Assembly (NCBI RefSeq): GCF_006738645.1
Contig: NZ_AP019700.1
Span: 2,988,001-3,052,000 of the forward strand
Direction: 5' to 3'
DNA: 64,000 bases
Source of the DNA: Stella humosa
GTDB lineage: Bacteria; Pseudomonadota; Alphaproteobacteria; ATCC43930; Allostellaceae
Made by a program: the position numbers and the translations under genes. Below are positions 32,987-41,298 of the stretch, piece after piece. The first letter of the stretch is position 1; each line of letters opens with the position of its first letter. The notes beneath the pieces were generated by a model. It searched no databases, was not told where the DNA came from, and was given only the letters and a program-made list of their open reading frames with translations.

Positions 32987-33175
32987 TCAGCGGAAGTACG
33001 GCCGGCCGTAGTAGCCGCGATAGTAGGGCGCGGGCGCGCCGTAGTAGCCACCGCCGCCGCGATAGTAGCCCGGCCCCGGTCCGGGACCCGGCACGTAGAC
33101 CGCGCAGGCGCCAAGCAGGCCGGACAGCGCCACGGCGATGGCCACCGGCTTCAGGAAATACGGAACCTTCGACAT
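32987..33175 (-). CDS. Small Gly/Tyr/Pro-rich lipoprotein
   Basis: 62 residues from ATG 33175, which has GGAGG 6 bp upstream. MSKVPYFLKPVAIAVALSGL leads to the lipobox LLGAC, so Cys would be lipidated after cleavage. The mature part is low-complexity: a VPGPGPGPGYY segment, then repeated GYY/PYYRGYYGRPYFR. Such tails suggest an envelope-surface protein; function unknown. It is the last of three small exported proteins encoded one after another on this strand. Confidence 0.65.
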   Translation of the reverse strand: MSKVPYFLKPVAIAVALSGLLGACAVYVPGPGPGPGYYRGGGGYYGAPAPYYRGYYGRPYFR

Positions 33176-33236
33176 TCTATCCTCCACAAGGAAGAAGGGA
33201 GGCGGTTACCCGCCTCCCCGTTCCAGAGCCTGCCGC

Positions 33237-33620
33237 TCAGCGCCAGCGGCCCTCGATGTACGTCCACTCGCCGCCGCGACGGACCCACCGGTCGCCGACC
33301 CAGACGGCCCGCGGGCGGGGCTTCTGAACGAACTCGCCCGGACGCCAAGCGTACTGGCCACCGTCGCGGACGTAGTAGCCCTTGCGCCAGACATACTGGT
33401 CACGCGGGCCGGGCGGGCGGCCCATCCGCTCGCGGCGCGGCGGCGGCGGGCCGCGGCGCGCATCGTCCTGTCGGAACTGGACCTGCTCGGCCTTGATGGC
33501 CTTGGCATGGTCCTGCGCCGCGGGGACGGCGTGCGGTGCCGCGCCGGCAGTCGCCAGGGGCGCCGCCAGCAGGACGGCCGCCAGAAGGCCCCGCATCAGA
33601 AACCGACGATCGTGTTCCAT
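33237..33620 (-). CDS. Exported protein with W-G-W-type repeats
   Basis: 127 residues. A signal peptide (MRGLLAAVLLAAPLATAGAA) is followed by a basic Pro/Arg-rich region (DDARRGPPPPRRERMGRPPG) and C-terminal aromatic repeats of the form YVWRKGYYV, YAWRPGEFV, WVGDRWVRRGGEWTYIEGRW. These resemble YXWGXW-repeat and RcnB-like periplasmic proteins of Proteobacteria. The start has GAAGG about 8 bp upstream. Its position between two small lipoprotein genes suggests a shared envelope role. Confidence 0.65.
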   Translation of the reverse strand: MEHDRRFLMRGLLAAVLLAAPLATAGAAPHAVPAAQDHAKAIKAEQVQFRQDDARRGPPPPRRERMGRPPGPRDQYVWRKGYYVRDGGQYAWRPGEFVQKPRPRAVWVGDRWVRRGGEWTYIEGRWR

Positions 33621-33653
33621 GGTCTTTACCTTCGGAAACAGAAGTTATCCGGC

Positions 33654-33836
33654 TCAGCGCCAATAGCCACGCTGCGGACCGCGACGATAACCGTCGTAGT
33701 AGCCGGAGCTGTTGGCACGGGGTCCGTAGTAGCCACCATCGCGATAACCGCCATGATGGCCATGGCAGGCAGAAAGGAACCCGGCCAATGCGGTGACGAC
33801 CAGCAGAGGCTTCAAAACGCTGGAGATTCGGGACAT
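33654..33836 (-). CDS. Small His/Gly/Tyr-rich lipoprotein
   Basis: 60 residues from ATG 33836, with GAGGAG 9 bp upstream. MSRISSVLKPLLVVTALAGF precedes the lipobox FLSAC. The mature part reads HGHHGGYRDGGYYGPRANSS and ends in Tyr/Gly/Arg repeats. The HGHHG just after the lipidated Cys could bind a metal. First of a trio of small envelope proteins; a stress-type promoter candidate lies upstream (33926-33951). Confidence 0.6.
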   Translation of the reverse strand: MSRISSVLKPLLVVTALAGFLSACHGHHGGYRDGGYYGPRANSSGYYDGYRRGPQRGYWR

Positions 33837-33888
33837 CGAAATTTCCTCCTCATCGTTCAGAGCCACGCTGCTCCGTGTTCCTTAAGAA

Positions 33889-33917
33889 CGAGCCGCCGAG
33901 CACTTCCAAGCGGCTCG
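33889..33917 (-). terminator. Hairpin with short T-rich tail after the DUF599 gene
   Basis: An 8-bp stem CGAGCCGC / GCGGCTCG with a 13-nt loop lies 35 bp past the DUF599 stop and is followed on the minus strand by TTCTTAA. It could end DUF599 transcription or form the 5' structure of the lipoprotein mRNA. Confidence 0.5.
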
Positions 33918-33925
33918 GGGGAATT

Positions 33926-33951
33926 AACTCTCTGTAACCTTGTCGCGTTCC
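33926..33951 (-). promoter_or_regulatory. Candidate EcfG-type (general stress) promoter
   Basis: On the minus strand GGAAC (33951-33947) is followed 18 bp later by GTT (33928-33926). This resembles the GGAAC ... GTT promoters used by the alphaproteobacterial general stress sigma factor EcfG, though the usual CGTT is AGTT here. It would drive the trio of small envelope proteins. Confidence 0.35.
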
Positions 33952-33952
33952 C

Positions 33953-34633
33953 TCAATCCTCGCCGAGCAGCACCCGGCGGGTGTGGGAGCGGAACTCGCG
34001 GCGATAAAGGACGAGCACGACCCAGATCGAGGCCGCCATGAACAGGCCCGGATGGACGAACCAGCACAGCGCCGCCAGCGCGAAATAGTAGGCGCGCAGG
34101 CCGGCGTTGAAGTTGTCGCCGGCCAGGTTCGCCAGGCGAGCCGCCTGGTCGGCCGCGGCCGTCAGTTCCGCCGGGTCGCCATCGGCCGGTGGCGTCGCCC
34201 CAAGCACGATGCAGCAATAGTTGAACTGGCGGACCGACCAGGTGAGCTTGAAGAAGGCATAGGTGAAGGACACCAGCAGCAGCATGATCTTCAGCTCCCA
34301 GAAGACCTTGCTGGTGTGCGCGGCGAACGGCAGGTCGAGCAGGATGTCGCGCGCCCGGTCGGCCGCCCCCAGCACCGCCAGCAGCCCGCCCAGGATGAAA
34401 ATCGTGGTCGAGGTGAAGAAGGTGACGCTGCGCATCAGGTTGCCCAGCAGGTTGGTGTCGCCGATGCGGTTGTCGCGCCGCACCGCCTCCTCCATCCAGC
34501 GCCGCCGCAGCGTGTGCACCGTGGTGATGAGGTTGCCCTGCCCCCAGCGGCTGTGGTCGGCCACGAAGGTGTAGCCGCACCAGGCGACGATGAAGGTGGC
34601 GAACGCCACGCCATCGAGGATCGAGATGTTCAT
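33953..34633 (-). CDS. DUF599 membrane protein
   Basis: 226 residues with four membrane segments (DGVAFATFIVAWCGYTFVA; TIFILGGLLAVLG; LKIMLLLVSFTYAFFKLTW; AASIWVVLVLYRREF). Between them lie the conserved RRDNRIGDTNLLGNLMRSVTFF and FNYCCIVLGA of the DUF599 family. Its function is unknown. The ATG at 34633 begins the homology. It reads divergently from folB, with 98 bp between. Confidence 0.8.
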   Translation of the reverse strand: MNISILDGVAFATFIVAWCGYTFVADHSRWGQGNLITTVHTLRRRWMEEAVRRDNRIGDTNLLGNLMRSVTFFTSTTIFILGGLLAVLGAADRARDILLDLPFAAHTSKVFWELKIMLLLVSFTYAFFKLTWSVRQFNYCCIVLGATPPADGDPAELTAAADQAARLANLAGDNFNAGLRAYYFALAALCWFVHPGLFMAASIWVVLVLYRREFRSHTRRVLLGED

Positions 34634-34731
34634 CGGCCAGCCAACCTTTCGCGCCCGGCGCAGCAGTCGGCTGGGAAGATACAACCGGCGGGCTCGCGTG
34701 TTCAGGCTTGAGCGGCAGGCTGCCGGGGGCC

Positions 34732-35121
34732 ATGTTCGCGGGCATCATGCCGAGCGACACCGCCCCCTACCGCATCCTCGTCCGCGACCTCGTCGTCGCG
34801 GCCTCGATCGGCGCCTATGCCCACGAGCATCACGCCCGCCAGCGGGTGCGGGTCAACGTGACGCTGGACGCCACGGTCGACCCCGCCCAGCCCGAGGATT
34901 CGCTGCGCCGGGTGATCTCCTATGGCGACATCGTCGAGGGCACGCGCGCGCTGGCGGCGGGCCGCCACTTCAACCTGGCCGAGACGCTGGCCGAGCATAT
35001 CGCCGCCCTGTCGCTGGCCGACCCGCGCGCCATCCGGGTGACGGTGCGGGTGGAGAAGCTGGACGTCTTTCCCGAGGCCGTGGTCGGCGTCGAGATCGAG
35101 CGGCGCCGGGTGCCGGCCTGA
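34732..35121 (+). CDS. folB: Dihydroneopterin aldolase
   Basis: 129 residues of the tunnelling fold. The catalytic Glu lies in FNLAETLAEHIAAL and the catalytic Lys in VRVEKLDVFPEAV; SYGDIVEGTRALA matches the substrate-binding region. It converts 7,8-dihydroneopterin to 6-hydroxymethyl-dihydropterin plus glycolaldehyde in folate synthesis. The start ATG at 34732 follows a GGGGG tract; the ATG five codons later (34747) is also possible. Its stop overlaps the next gene's ATG (TGATG). Confidence 0.86.
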   Translation: MFAGIMPSDTAPYRILVRDLVVAASIGAYAHEHHARQRVRVNVTLDATVDPAQPEDSLRRVISYGDIVEGTRALAAGRHFNLAETLAEHIAALSLADPRAIRVTVRVEKLDVFPEAVVGVEIERRRVPA

Positions 35122-35483
35122 TGCGCACGCCGCCGCCCCTGCTGGAGGATGCTGCGGTCGACGCGCACCTGGCCCAGGCGCTGCCGGCCTGGCGGCGCGA
35201 CGGCCGGTCGATCGTCCGGACGTTCCGGACCGGCGGCTGGAAGGCGACGATGCTGGCGGCCGGCGCCGTCGCCCATCTGGCCGAGGTCGCTTGGCACCAC
35301 CCGACGCTGACGCTGGCCTACGACCGGCTGGACATCCGCCTGGACACGCACGAGTCCGGCGGCATCACGGGCCGCGACTTGGCGCTGGCCGCCGCCATCG
35401 AGCGCACCGTCGCCTGGCAGCCGGAAGCGCCGCTGGAAGGCACGCCGCAGGCCCCGCGCTTTGCCTATATCCGCCAGGAATAA
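35121..35483 (+). CDS. Pterin-4a-carbinolamine dehydratase
   Basis: 120 residues. The family pattern is matched residue for residue: E55-x3-H59-H60-P61-x5-Y67-x9-H77-x8-D86 (EVAWHHPTLTLAYDRL then THESGGITGRD). The enzyme dehydrates 4a-hydroxytetrahydrobiopterin, recycling the cofactor of aromatic amino acid hydroxylases; related proteins act in other pterin pathways. Translation is coupled to folB by a TGATG overlap, forming a two-gene pterin operon. No phenylalanine hydroxylase gene is in the window, so the pterin served is uncertain. Confidence 0.88.
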   Translation: MRTPPPLLEDAAVDAHLAQALPAWRRDGRSIVRTFRTGGWKATMLAAGAVAHLAEVAWHHPTLTLAYDRLDIRLDTHESGGITGRDLALAAAIERTVAWQPEAPLEGTPQAPRFAYIRQE

Positions 35484-35600
35484 GCCGAACATAAGCTCGC
35501 GGCTGGCGCGTTTCGCCACTATCATCCCGGTCCGAATCCATAGCACGCCGGCAACGAGACGAACGTCCGCGCCGGCGGTTTCCCCGGGAGGAGACGAGCC

Positions 35601-36590
35601 TTGACGAGCAGACGATCCCTGCTGATCGCCGGCGTGGCCGGTATATTGGCGCTGTCCGGCGCGATGACGCTGGCAACCGCCCCCGCCGGCGCCGCCTGGC
35701 CGAACGACAAGCCGATCGAGATGATCGTGGCCTACCCGGCCGGCGGCGGCACCGACATCGGCGCCCGCACCCTGCAGGTCTTCCTGGAGAAGTACCTGAA
35801 GGCGTCGGTCGTTGTGGTGAACCGGCCGGGTGCCGGCGGCGAGGTCGGGTTCACCGCATTGGCCCTGGCCAAGCCCGATGGCTACACGATCGGCATGATC
35901 AATTCGCCCGCGGCGTTGACGGTCCCAATCGAGCGCAAGGCCCGCTACAAGCTCGAGGACTTCGAGCCGATCGCCAACATCGTCGACGACTATTCCGCCC
36001 TCAGCGTCCACGTCGACAGCCCGTACAAGACCGTGGCGGACCTCGTCGCTTTCGCCAAGGCGAACCCGGGCGCGGTCACGATCGCCTCCACCGGCATCGG
36101 CTCCGACGACCATCTCGGCATCATCTATCTGGAGAAGGCATCGGGGGCGAAGTTCACCCACGTCCCCTTCCCCGGCACCGCACCCGCGCGCACGGCCCTG
36201 TTGGGCCGGCACATCACGGCTGCCGCCCTCAATATCGGCGAGGTCACCGCCTTTTCGGGCGATGCCGCCAAGCTGCGGGTGCTGGGCATCATGGCGGCAA
36301 AGCGCTGGACCGACCGCCCCGACGCCCCGACCTTCCGCGAGCAGGGCTTCGAGGTGATCATGAGTTCGCAGCGCGGCCTGGCCGCGCCAAAGGGCACGCC
36401 CAAGGAGATCATCGACCGCATCGCGGCAGCCGTCGCCCAGACGATGAAGGACCCAGACTTCATCGAGAAGGCGCGTCAGCAGGTGCTGCCGCTCGACTAC
36501 AAGGCCGCCGCCGACTGGTCGGCCGAGCTGACGAAGGCGGATGCGCAGTATCGCGAGGTCTGGCAGGCGACGCCCTGGCAGGCGAAGTAG
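35601..36590 (+). CDS. tctC: Tripartite tricarboxylate transporter binding protein (TctC/Bug), first copy
   Basis: 329 residues: Arg-rich signal peptide (MTSRRSLLIAGVAGILALSG), then the Bug fold opening AAWPNDKPIEMIVAYPAGGGTD, with VVVNRPGAGGEVG and GIGSDDHLGIIYLEKASGAK. Bug proteins bind carboxylates or related anions in the periplasm for TctAB. Start TTG at 35601 has GGGAGGAGA just upstream. It is first in a plus-strand block that runs on through TctC2, TctB, TctA and an amidohydrolase, so the ligand is probably a carboxylated metabolite such as an N-acyl amino acid. Confidence 0.88.
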   Translation: MTSRRSLLIAGVAGILALSGAMTLATAPAGAAWPNDKPIEMIVAYPAGGGTDIGARTLQVFLEKYLKASVVVVNRPGAGGEVGFTALALAKPDGYTIGMINSPAALTVPIERKARYKLEDFEPIANIVDDYSALSVHVDSPYKTVADLVAFAKANPGAVTIASTGIGSDDHLGIIYLEKASGAKFTHVPFPGTAPARTALLGRHITAAALNIGEVTAFSGDAAKLRVLGIMAAKRWTDRPDAPTFREQGFEVIMSSQRGLAAPKGTPKEIIDRIAAAVAQTMKDPDFIEKARQQVLPLDYKAAADWSAELTKADAQYREVWQATPWQAK

Positions 36591-36636
36591 GCACGGACCG
36601 TCGACAAGAACAATCGCTACCGGGAGGAAACATCGC

Positions 36637-37602
36637 ATGCGCCGGTCCCTGACCGCGGCGGCCCTGTTCGCCGCCATCGCCGCCTTTGCGCCCGCGTCCG
36701 AGGCCGCCTGGCCGAACGACAAGCCGATCGAGATCATCGTCGGCTTTTCCGCCGGGGGCGGCACCGACATCATGGCCCGCACCCTGGCGCCGTTCCTGGA
36801 GAAGTACCTGAAGGCGAAGATCACGGTGGTGAACCGCGGCGGCGCCGGCGGCGAGATCGCCTGGACCCAACTGGCCCAGGCCAAGCCGGACGGCTACACC
36901 ATCGGCTTCATCAACACGCCCAACGTCCTGACCATCCCGATCGAGCGCAAGGCTCGATTCTCGCTCGACGACTTCACGCCGATCGCCAACATGGTCGACG
37001 ACCCCACTGCCTTCAACGTGCATGTCGACACGCCGATCAAGAACCTGAAGGAGCTGGTCGACTACGCCAAGGCGAACCCGGGTGCCGTCACCGTCGGCAC
37101 GTCGGGCATCGGCTCGGACGATCATCTGGCCATGCTGGCGCTGGAGCGTGCGGCCGGGATCAAGATGACCCATGTCCCCTTCGCCGGCTCGGCGCCGACG
37201 CGCACCGCGCTGCTCGGTCGCCACATCACCATCGGCTCGGTCAACCTGGGCGAGGTCACCTCCTACACGGGCGATGCCGGCCGCATCCGCATCATCGGCC
37301 ACATGGCGGCCGCGCGCTGGCAGGGCAACGAGTCCGCGCCCACCTTCCGCGAGCAGGGCATCGACATCGTCATGGGCTCGCAGCGCGGGCTGGGCGCGCC
37401 CAAGGGGCTGCCGCCGGAGATCCTGGAGCAGATCGTGAAGGCCGTGCAGCAGACGGTCGACGATCCGGATTTCAAAGAGAAGGCCAAGCAGCAGTACCTG
37501 CCGCTCGCCTACGAGCCGTCGGCATCCTGGGAGGCCTCGCTCCGTCGCCAGCAGAAGGAGTTCGAGGAGCTGTGGAAGTCCAGCCCCTGGGCTACGAAGT
37601 AG
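36637..37602 (+). CDS. tctC: Tripartite tricarboxylate transporter binding protein (TctC/Bug), second copy
   Basis: 321 residues, a tandem paralogue of the preceding gene: same opening AAWPNDKPIEIIVGFSAGGGTD, same GIGSDDHLAMLALERAAG and nearly the same C-terminus (WKSSPWATK versus WQATPWQAK). The signal peptide differs (MRRSLTAAALFAAIAAFAPA). Two binding proteins sharing one TctAB pair would widen the range of ligands. The ATG at 36637 follows GGGAGG. It lies 46 bp from the first copy and 16 bp before tctB. Confidence 0.88.
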   Translation: MRRSLTAAALFAAIAAFAPASEAAWPNDKPIEIIVGFSAGGGTDIMARTLAPFLEKYLKAKITVVNRGGAGGEIAWTQLAQAKPDGYTIGFINTPNVLTIPIERKARFSLDDFTPIANMVDDPTAFNVHVDTPIKNLKELVDYAKANPGAVTVGTSGIGSDDHLAMLALERAAGIKMTHVPFAGSAPTRTALLGRHITIGSVNLGEVTSYTGDAGRIRIIGHMAAARWQGNESAPTFREQGIDIVMGSQRGLGAPKGLPPEILEQIVKAVQQTVDDPDFKEKAKQQYLPLAYEPSASWEASLRRQQKEFEELWKSSPWATK

Positions 37603-37618
37603 CTTCGGGAGCACGCCC

Positions 37619-38068
37619 ATGCAGCTTCGCCATCCGCAGGACCTGGGCGCCGGCATCCTCTTCCTGCTGTTCGGGGCCGGTGCCTACCTGACCTCGGGCG
37701 AGCTGCAGGTCGGCGATGCCGCGACCATGGGGCCGGGCTACATCCCGCGCATGCTGGCGCTGGGGCTGATGCTGATCGGCGCCCTCACGGCCGCCCGCGC
37801 CTTTGCCGCCAGCGGGCCGGCCGTGGAACGCTTCGGCGCCCGCCCGCTGATCCTGGTGACGCTGTCGGTGCTGGTCTTCGCCATCACCGTGCGCTGGCTG
37901 GGTGTCATCATCGCCACGCTGCTGATCGTCGGCATCGGCAGCCTGGCCGACCGGGAATCGCGGCCGAGGGAGATCGTGATCGCCGGCATCGTGCTGGCCG
38001 CGCTTTCAGTCGGGCTCTTCGTCCATGCCCTGGGGGTGCAGATGCCGATCTGGCCCTCCTCCCCATGA
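37619..38068 (+). CDS. tctB: Tripartite tricarboxylate transporter small membrane subunit
   Basis: 149 residues with four hydrophobic segments, beginning QLRHPQDLGAGILFLLFGAGAYL and including GDAATMGPGYIPRMLALGLMLIG, the conserved GPGxxP region of TctB. It is the small four-helix subunit of the importer and acts with TctA. It lies 13 bp before tctA in the same operon. Confidence 0.88.
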   Translation: MQLRHPQDLGAGILFLLFGAGAYLTSGELQVGDAATMGPGYIPRMLALGLMLIGALTAARAFAASGPAVERFGARPLILVTLSVLVFAITVRWLGVIIATLLIVGIGSLADRESRPREIVIAGIVLAALSVGLFVHALGVQMPIWPSSP

Positions 38069-38081
38069 ATGACGCCTCGCC

Positions 38082-39584
38082 ATGATGGACCTTCTGGCCA
38101 ACCTTTCGACCGGCTTCGGCGCCGCGCTGACGCCGATGAACCTGCTGTTCTGCCTGGTGGGGGCGCTGCTGGGCACGCTGATCGGCGTGCTGCCGGGCAT
38201 CGGCCCGACGGCGACCATCGCCATGCTGCTGCCGGTGACCTTCTTCCTGCCGCCGCTGGGCGCCCTCATCATGCTGGCCGGCATCTTCTATGGCTCCCAG
38301 TATGGCGGCTCGACAACGGCCATCCTGGTCAACCTGCCGGGGGAGGCGTCATCGGTCGTCACCTGCCTGGACGGCTACCAGATGGCGGTCCAGGGCCGGG
38401 CAGGCGCCGCCCTGGCGACGGCCGCCCTGGGCTCGTTCTTCGCCGGCTGCTTCGCCACCGTGCTGATCGCCGCCGTCGCCCCGCCGCTGACCGAGCTCGC
38501 CCTGCTGTTCGGCCCGGCCGAGTATGTGGCCCTCATGGTGTTCGGCCTGGTCGCTGCCATCGTGCTGGCCAGCGGGTCGCTGGTGAAGGCGGTCGGCATG
38601 ATCCTGCTCGGCATCCTGCTGGGGCTGGTCGGCACGGACGTGAACAGCGGCGCGCCGCGCTTCGCCTTCGGCGTGGCGGAACTCTATGACGGCATCGGCT
38701 TCGTCACGCTGGCGGTCGGCCTGTTCGGCATCGCGGAAATCTGCATCAACCTGGAGCGTACCGAGCGCCGCAAGATCCTGTCGGACCAGATCAACGGTCT
38801 CTGGCCGACCCGACAGGACCTGCGCGCGATGACGCCGGCCGTCCTGCGCGGCACGGCCCTGGGCTCGCTGCTGGGCGTGCTGCCGGGCGGCGGCGCCTCG
38901 CTGGCGGCCTTCTCCGCCTATTCGCTGGAGAAGAAAATCTCGCGCCATCCCGAGCGCTTCGGCAAGGGCGCGATCGAAGGGGTGGCCGCACCGGAATCGG
39001 CCAACAACGCCGCTGCCCAGACATCCTTCATCCCGCTGCTGACCCTGGGCATTCCGCCCAACGCGGTGATGGCGCTGATGGTGGGTGCCATGACCATCCA
39101 CGGCATCGTGCCTGGTCCCGGCGTCATCCAGCAGAACCCGGTGCTGTTCTGGGGGATGATCGCCAGCATGTGGATCGGCAACCTGATGCTGCTGGTCATC
39201 AACCTGCCGCTCATCGGCATCTGGGTGCAGCTCCTGAAGGTGCCCTACCGCCTGCTGTTCCCGGCGATCCTTCTCTTCTGCTGCATCGGCGTCTACAGCC
39301 TGAACAACAGCCCGGTCGAGGTGGCGCTGGTGGCCGCCTTCGGCCTGCTCGGCTACCTCTTCATCAAGTTCGGCTGCGAGCCGGCCCCCCTGTTGCTGGG
39401 CTTCGTGCTGGGCCCGCTGCTGGAGGAGCAGCTCCGCCGGGCCATGCTGATCTCGCGCGGGGACTGGGGGGTGTTCATCGACCACCGCATCAGCCTCGTC
39501 CTGCTGCTCGCCGCCGCCGGCCTCCTCATCACGGTTGTGATACCGACCGTCCGGCGTACCCGGCGCGAGGCATTTCAGGAGTAG
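38082..39584 (+). CDS. tctA: Tripartite tricarboxylate transporter large membrane subunit
   Basis: 500 residues, about eleven membrane helices. The two TctA signature loops are seen as LIGVLPGIGPTATIAMLLPVT (with QYGGSTTAILVNLPGE following) and LLGVLPGGGASLAAF, then FIPLLTLGIPPNAVMALMVGA. This is the ion-driven channel of the importer, which takes ligand from TctC. ATGs at 38082 and 38085 are adjacent. The next gene is an amidohydrolase 9 bp downstream. Confidence 0.92.
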   Translation: MMDLLANLSTGFGAALTPMNLLFCLVGALLGTLIGVLPGIGPTATIAMLLPVTFFLPPLGALIMLAGIFYGSQYGGSTTAILVNLPGEASSVVTCLDGYQMAVQGRAGAALATAALGSFFAGCFATVLIAAVAPPLTELALLFGPAEYVALMVFGLVAAIVLASGSLVKAVGMILLGILLGLVGTDVNSGAPRFAFGVAELYDGIGFVTLAVGLFGIAEICINLERTERRKILSDQINGLWPTRQDLRAMTPAVLRGTALGSLLGVLPGGGASLAAFSAYSLEKKISRHPERFGKGAIEGVAAPESANNAAAQTSFIPLLTLGIPPNAVMALMVGAMTIHGIVPGPGVIQQNPVLFWGMIASMWIGNLMLLVINLPLIGIWVQLLKVPYRLLFPAILLFCCIGVYSLNNSPVEVALVAAFGLLGYLFIKFGCEPAPLLLGFVLGPLLEEQLRRAMLISRGDWGVFIDHRISLVLLLAAAGLLITVVIPTVRRTRREAFQE

Positions 39585-39593
39585 GATGATCCC

Positions 39594-41276
39594 ATGCACG
39601 ACCTGATCATCAAGGGCGCCCGGATCGTCGATGGCACCGGTTCCCCCGCCTACACCGCCGACCTCGGCGTCGCCGATGGCCGCATCGCCGAGATCGGCCA
39701 GCTAACCCAGCCGGCGCGCCGGACGGTGGACGCCGACGGGCTGGTCCTGGCCCCCGGCATCGTCGACGTCCACACCCACTACGACGCCCAGCTCACCTGG
39801 GACCCGACCGCCTCGCCGTCCACGGCGCTCGGCGTCACCACCGTGGTCATGGGCAATTGCGGCTTCTCGATCGCCCCCTGCCCGCCCGAGCGCCGCGACC
39901 TCGTCGCGCGCAACCTGTCGGAGGTGGAGGGCATGTCGCTGGCCTCGCTCCGCAGCGGCATCGACTGGCAGTTCGAGCGGTTCGGGGAGTATCTCGACCT
40001 CGTGCAGTCGAAGGCGCCGCACGTGAACGTGGCTGCCTTCGTCGGCCATTCGACCGTGCGTAGCGCCGTCATGGGCGAGGCCGCGTCCGAGCGCCGGGCC
40101 AGCCTGAACGAGCTGGAGGCGATGCGCCGGCTGGTCGCCGATTCGCTGGCGGCGGGCGCGGTCGGCTTCGCCTCCTCCCACTCCGAGAACCATAACGGCT
40201 ATGGCGGCGTGCCGATGCCGTCGCGCATGGCCGACGAGGCGGAAATCCGCACGCTGGTCGGCGTGCTGGGCGAGGCTGGTCGCGGCATCTACCAGATGAC
40301 CGCGGGGCCGAATACCAGCGTCGCCTTCCTGGAGAGCCTCGGCCGCGACAACCGGCGGCCGGTCATCTTCTCGTCGGTGTTCCAGAACGACACCTTCCCC
40401 GATCGCGGGCCGGGCCAGCTACGCGACTGTGCCGCCGCCGGCACCCGGGGGGTCGAGGTCTATGGCCAGACCTCGTGCCAGCCGCTGACTATGGAATTCA
40501 CCCTGGCCAACGCCTATCCGCTCTCCAGCCTGGACGTGTGGGACGACCTGCGCGGGGCCGACACCGCGACGCTGATGCGCAGCTTCGCCAGCGCCGATTT
40601 CCGCCAGCGCTTCCGCGCGACGCTGGGCACGCCCAAGAAGGGCAAGCTCTTCTACGGCAACTGGGCGCGGGTCCAGGTGGGGGCCGCCGGCACGCCGGCA
40701 CGGGCCCGGCTGGAGGGCCGCTCCATCGCCGACATCGCGGCCGAGCAGGGCGCCGATCCGGTCGACGCCTTCTTCGACCTGGCGGTGGCCGAGGAACTGG
40801 CCACCCTCTTCTCGGCCCAGCTCATCAATGCCGACGAGGCGCAGCTAGAGCCGATGCTGAAGCACGCCAACGGCGTCATCGCGCTGTCGGATGCGGGCGC
40901 CCATCTGAGCTTCCTCTGCGATGCCGGGTATGGCCTGCACCTGCTCGGCCGCTGGGTGCGCGACCGCGGTGCCTTCACGCTGGAGGAGGCGGTGCGCCAG
41001 CTCACCTCCAAGCCGGCCGACATCTATCGCATCCCCGGCCGCGGCCGCATCGCCGTGGGCGGCCATGCCGACCTGATGCTGTTCGACCCCGCCCGCATCG
41101 CCCCCAGCCCGCGTCCGCGCCGGGTGCCGGACCTGCCCGGCGGCGACAGCCGCATGGTGCGCGACCCGATCGGGATGCACGGCACCTGGGTCAACGGCGT
41201 GGCCGTGCATGACGGGCGGGACTATACGCGCCCCGCCGCCGGCCCCGGCCAGGTGCTGCGCTCCTTCAACGCCTGA
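39594..41276 (+). CDS. N-acyl-D-amino acid deacylase / D-aminoacylase-family amidohydrolase
   Basis: 560 residues. The amidohydrolase metal motif is DVHTHYDAQLTWDP, preceded by the composite small domain (IIKGARIVDGTGSPAYTADLG). VVMGNCGFSIAPCPP supplies the metal Cys typical of D-aminoacylases, SSHSENHNGYGG follows, and the late catalytic Asp is in ALSDAGAHLSF. These enzymes cleave N-acyl-D-amino acids or related amides. Placed directly after TctCCBA, it probably hydrolyses the imported compound, releasing an acid for the acyl-CoA genes that follow. Confidence 0.86.
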   Translation: MHDLIIKGARIVDGTGSPAYTADLGVADGRIAEIGQLTQPARRTVDADGLVLAPGIVDVHTHYDAQLTWDPTASPSTALGVTTVVMGNCGFSIAPCPPERRDLVARNLSEVEGMSLASLRSGIDWQFERFGEYLDLVQSKAPHVNVAAFVGHSTVRSAVMGEAASERRASLNELEAMRRLVADSLAAGAVGFASSHSENHNGYGGVPMPSRMADEAEIRTLVGVLGEAGRGIYQMTAGPNTSVAFLESLGRDNRRPVIFSSVFQNDTFPDRGPGQLRDCAAAGTRGVEVYGQTSCQPLTMEFTLANAYPLSSLDVWDDLRGADTATLMRSFASADFRQRFRATLGTPKKGKLFYGNWARVQVGAAGTPARARLEGRSIADIAAEQGADPVDAFFDLAVAEELATLFSAQLINADEAQLEPMLKHANGVIALSDAGAHLSFLCDAGYGLHLLGRWVRDRGAFTLEEAVRQLTSKPADIYRIPGRGRIAVGGHADLMLFDPARIAPSPRPRRVPDLPGGDSRMVRDPIGMHGTWVNGVAVHDGRDYTRPAAGPGQVLRSFNA

Positions 41277-41298
41277 ACGCTTCCCGGACGGACATTCC

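Noticed and set aside
35497-35525. TATCAT at 35520 as a promoter for the tct block
   Set aside because: The -10-like box is good, but no acceptable -35 lies 16-18 bp upstream, so I did not list it as a feature.
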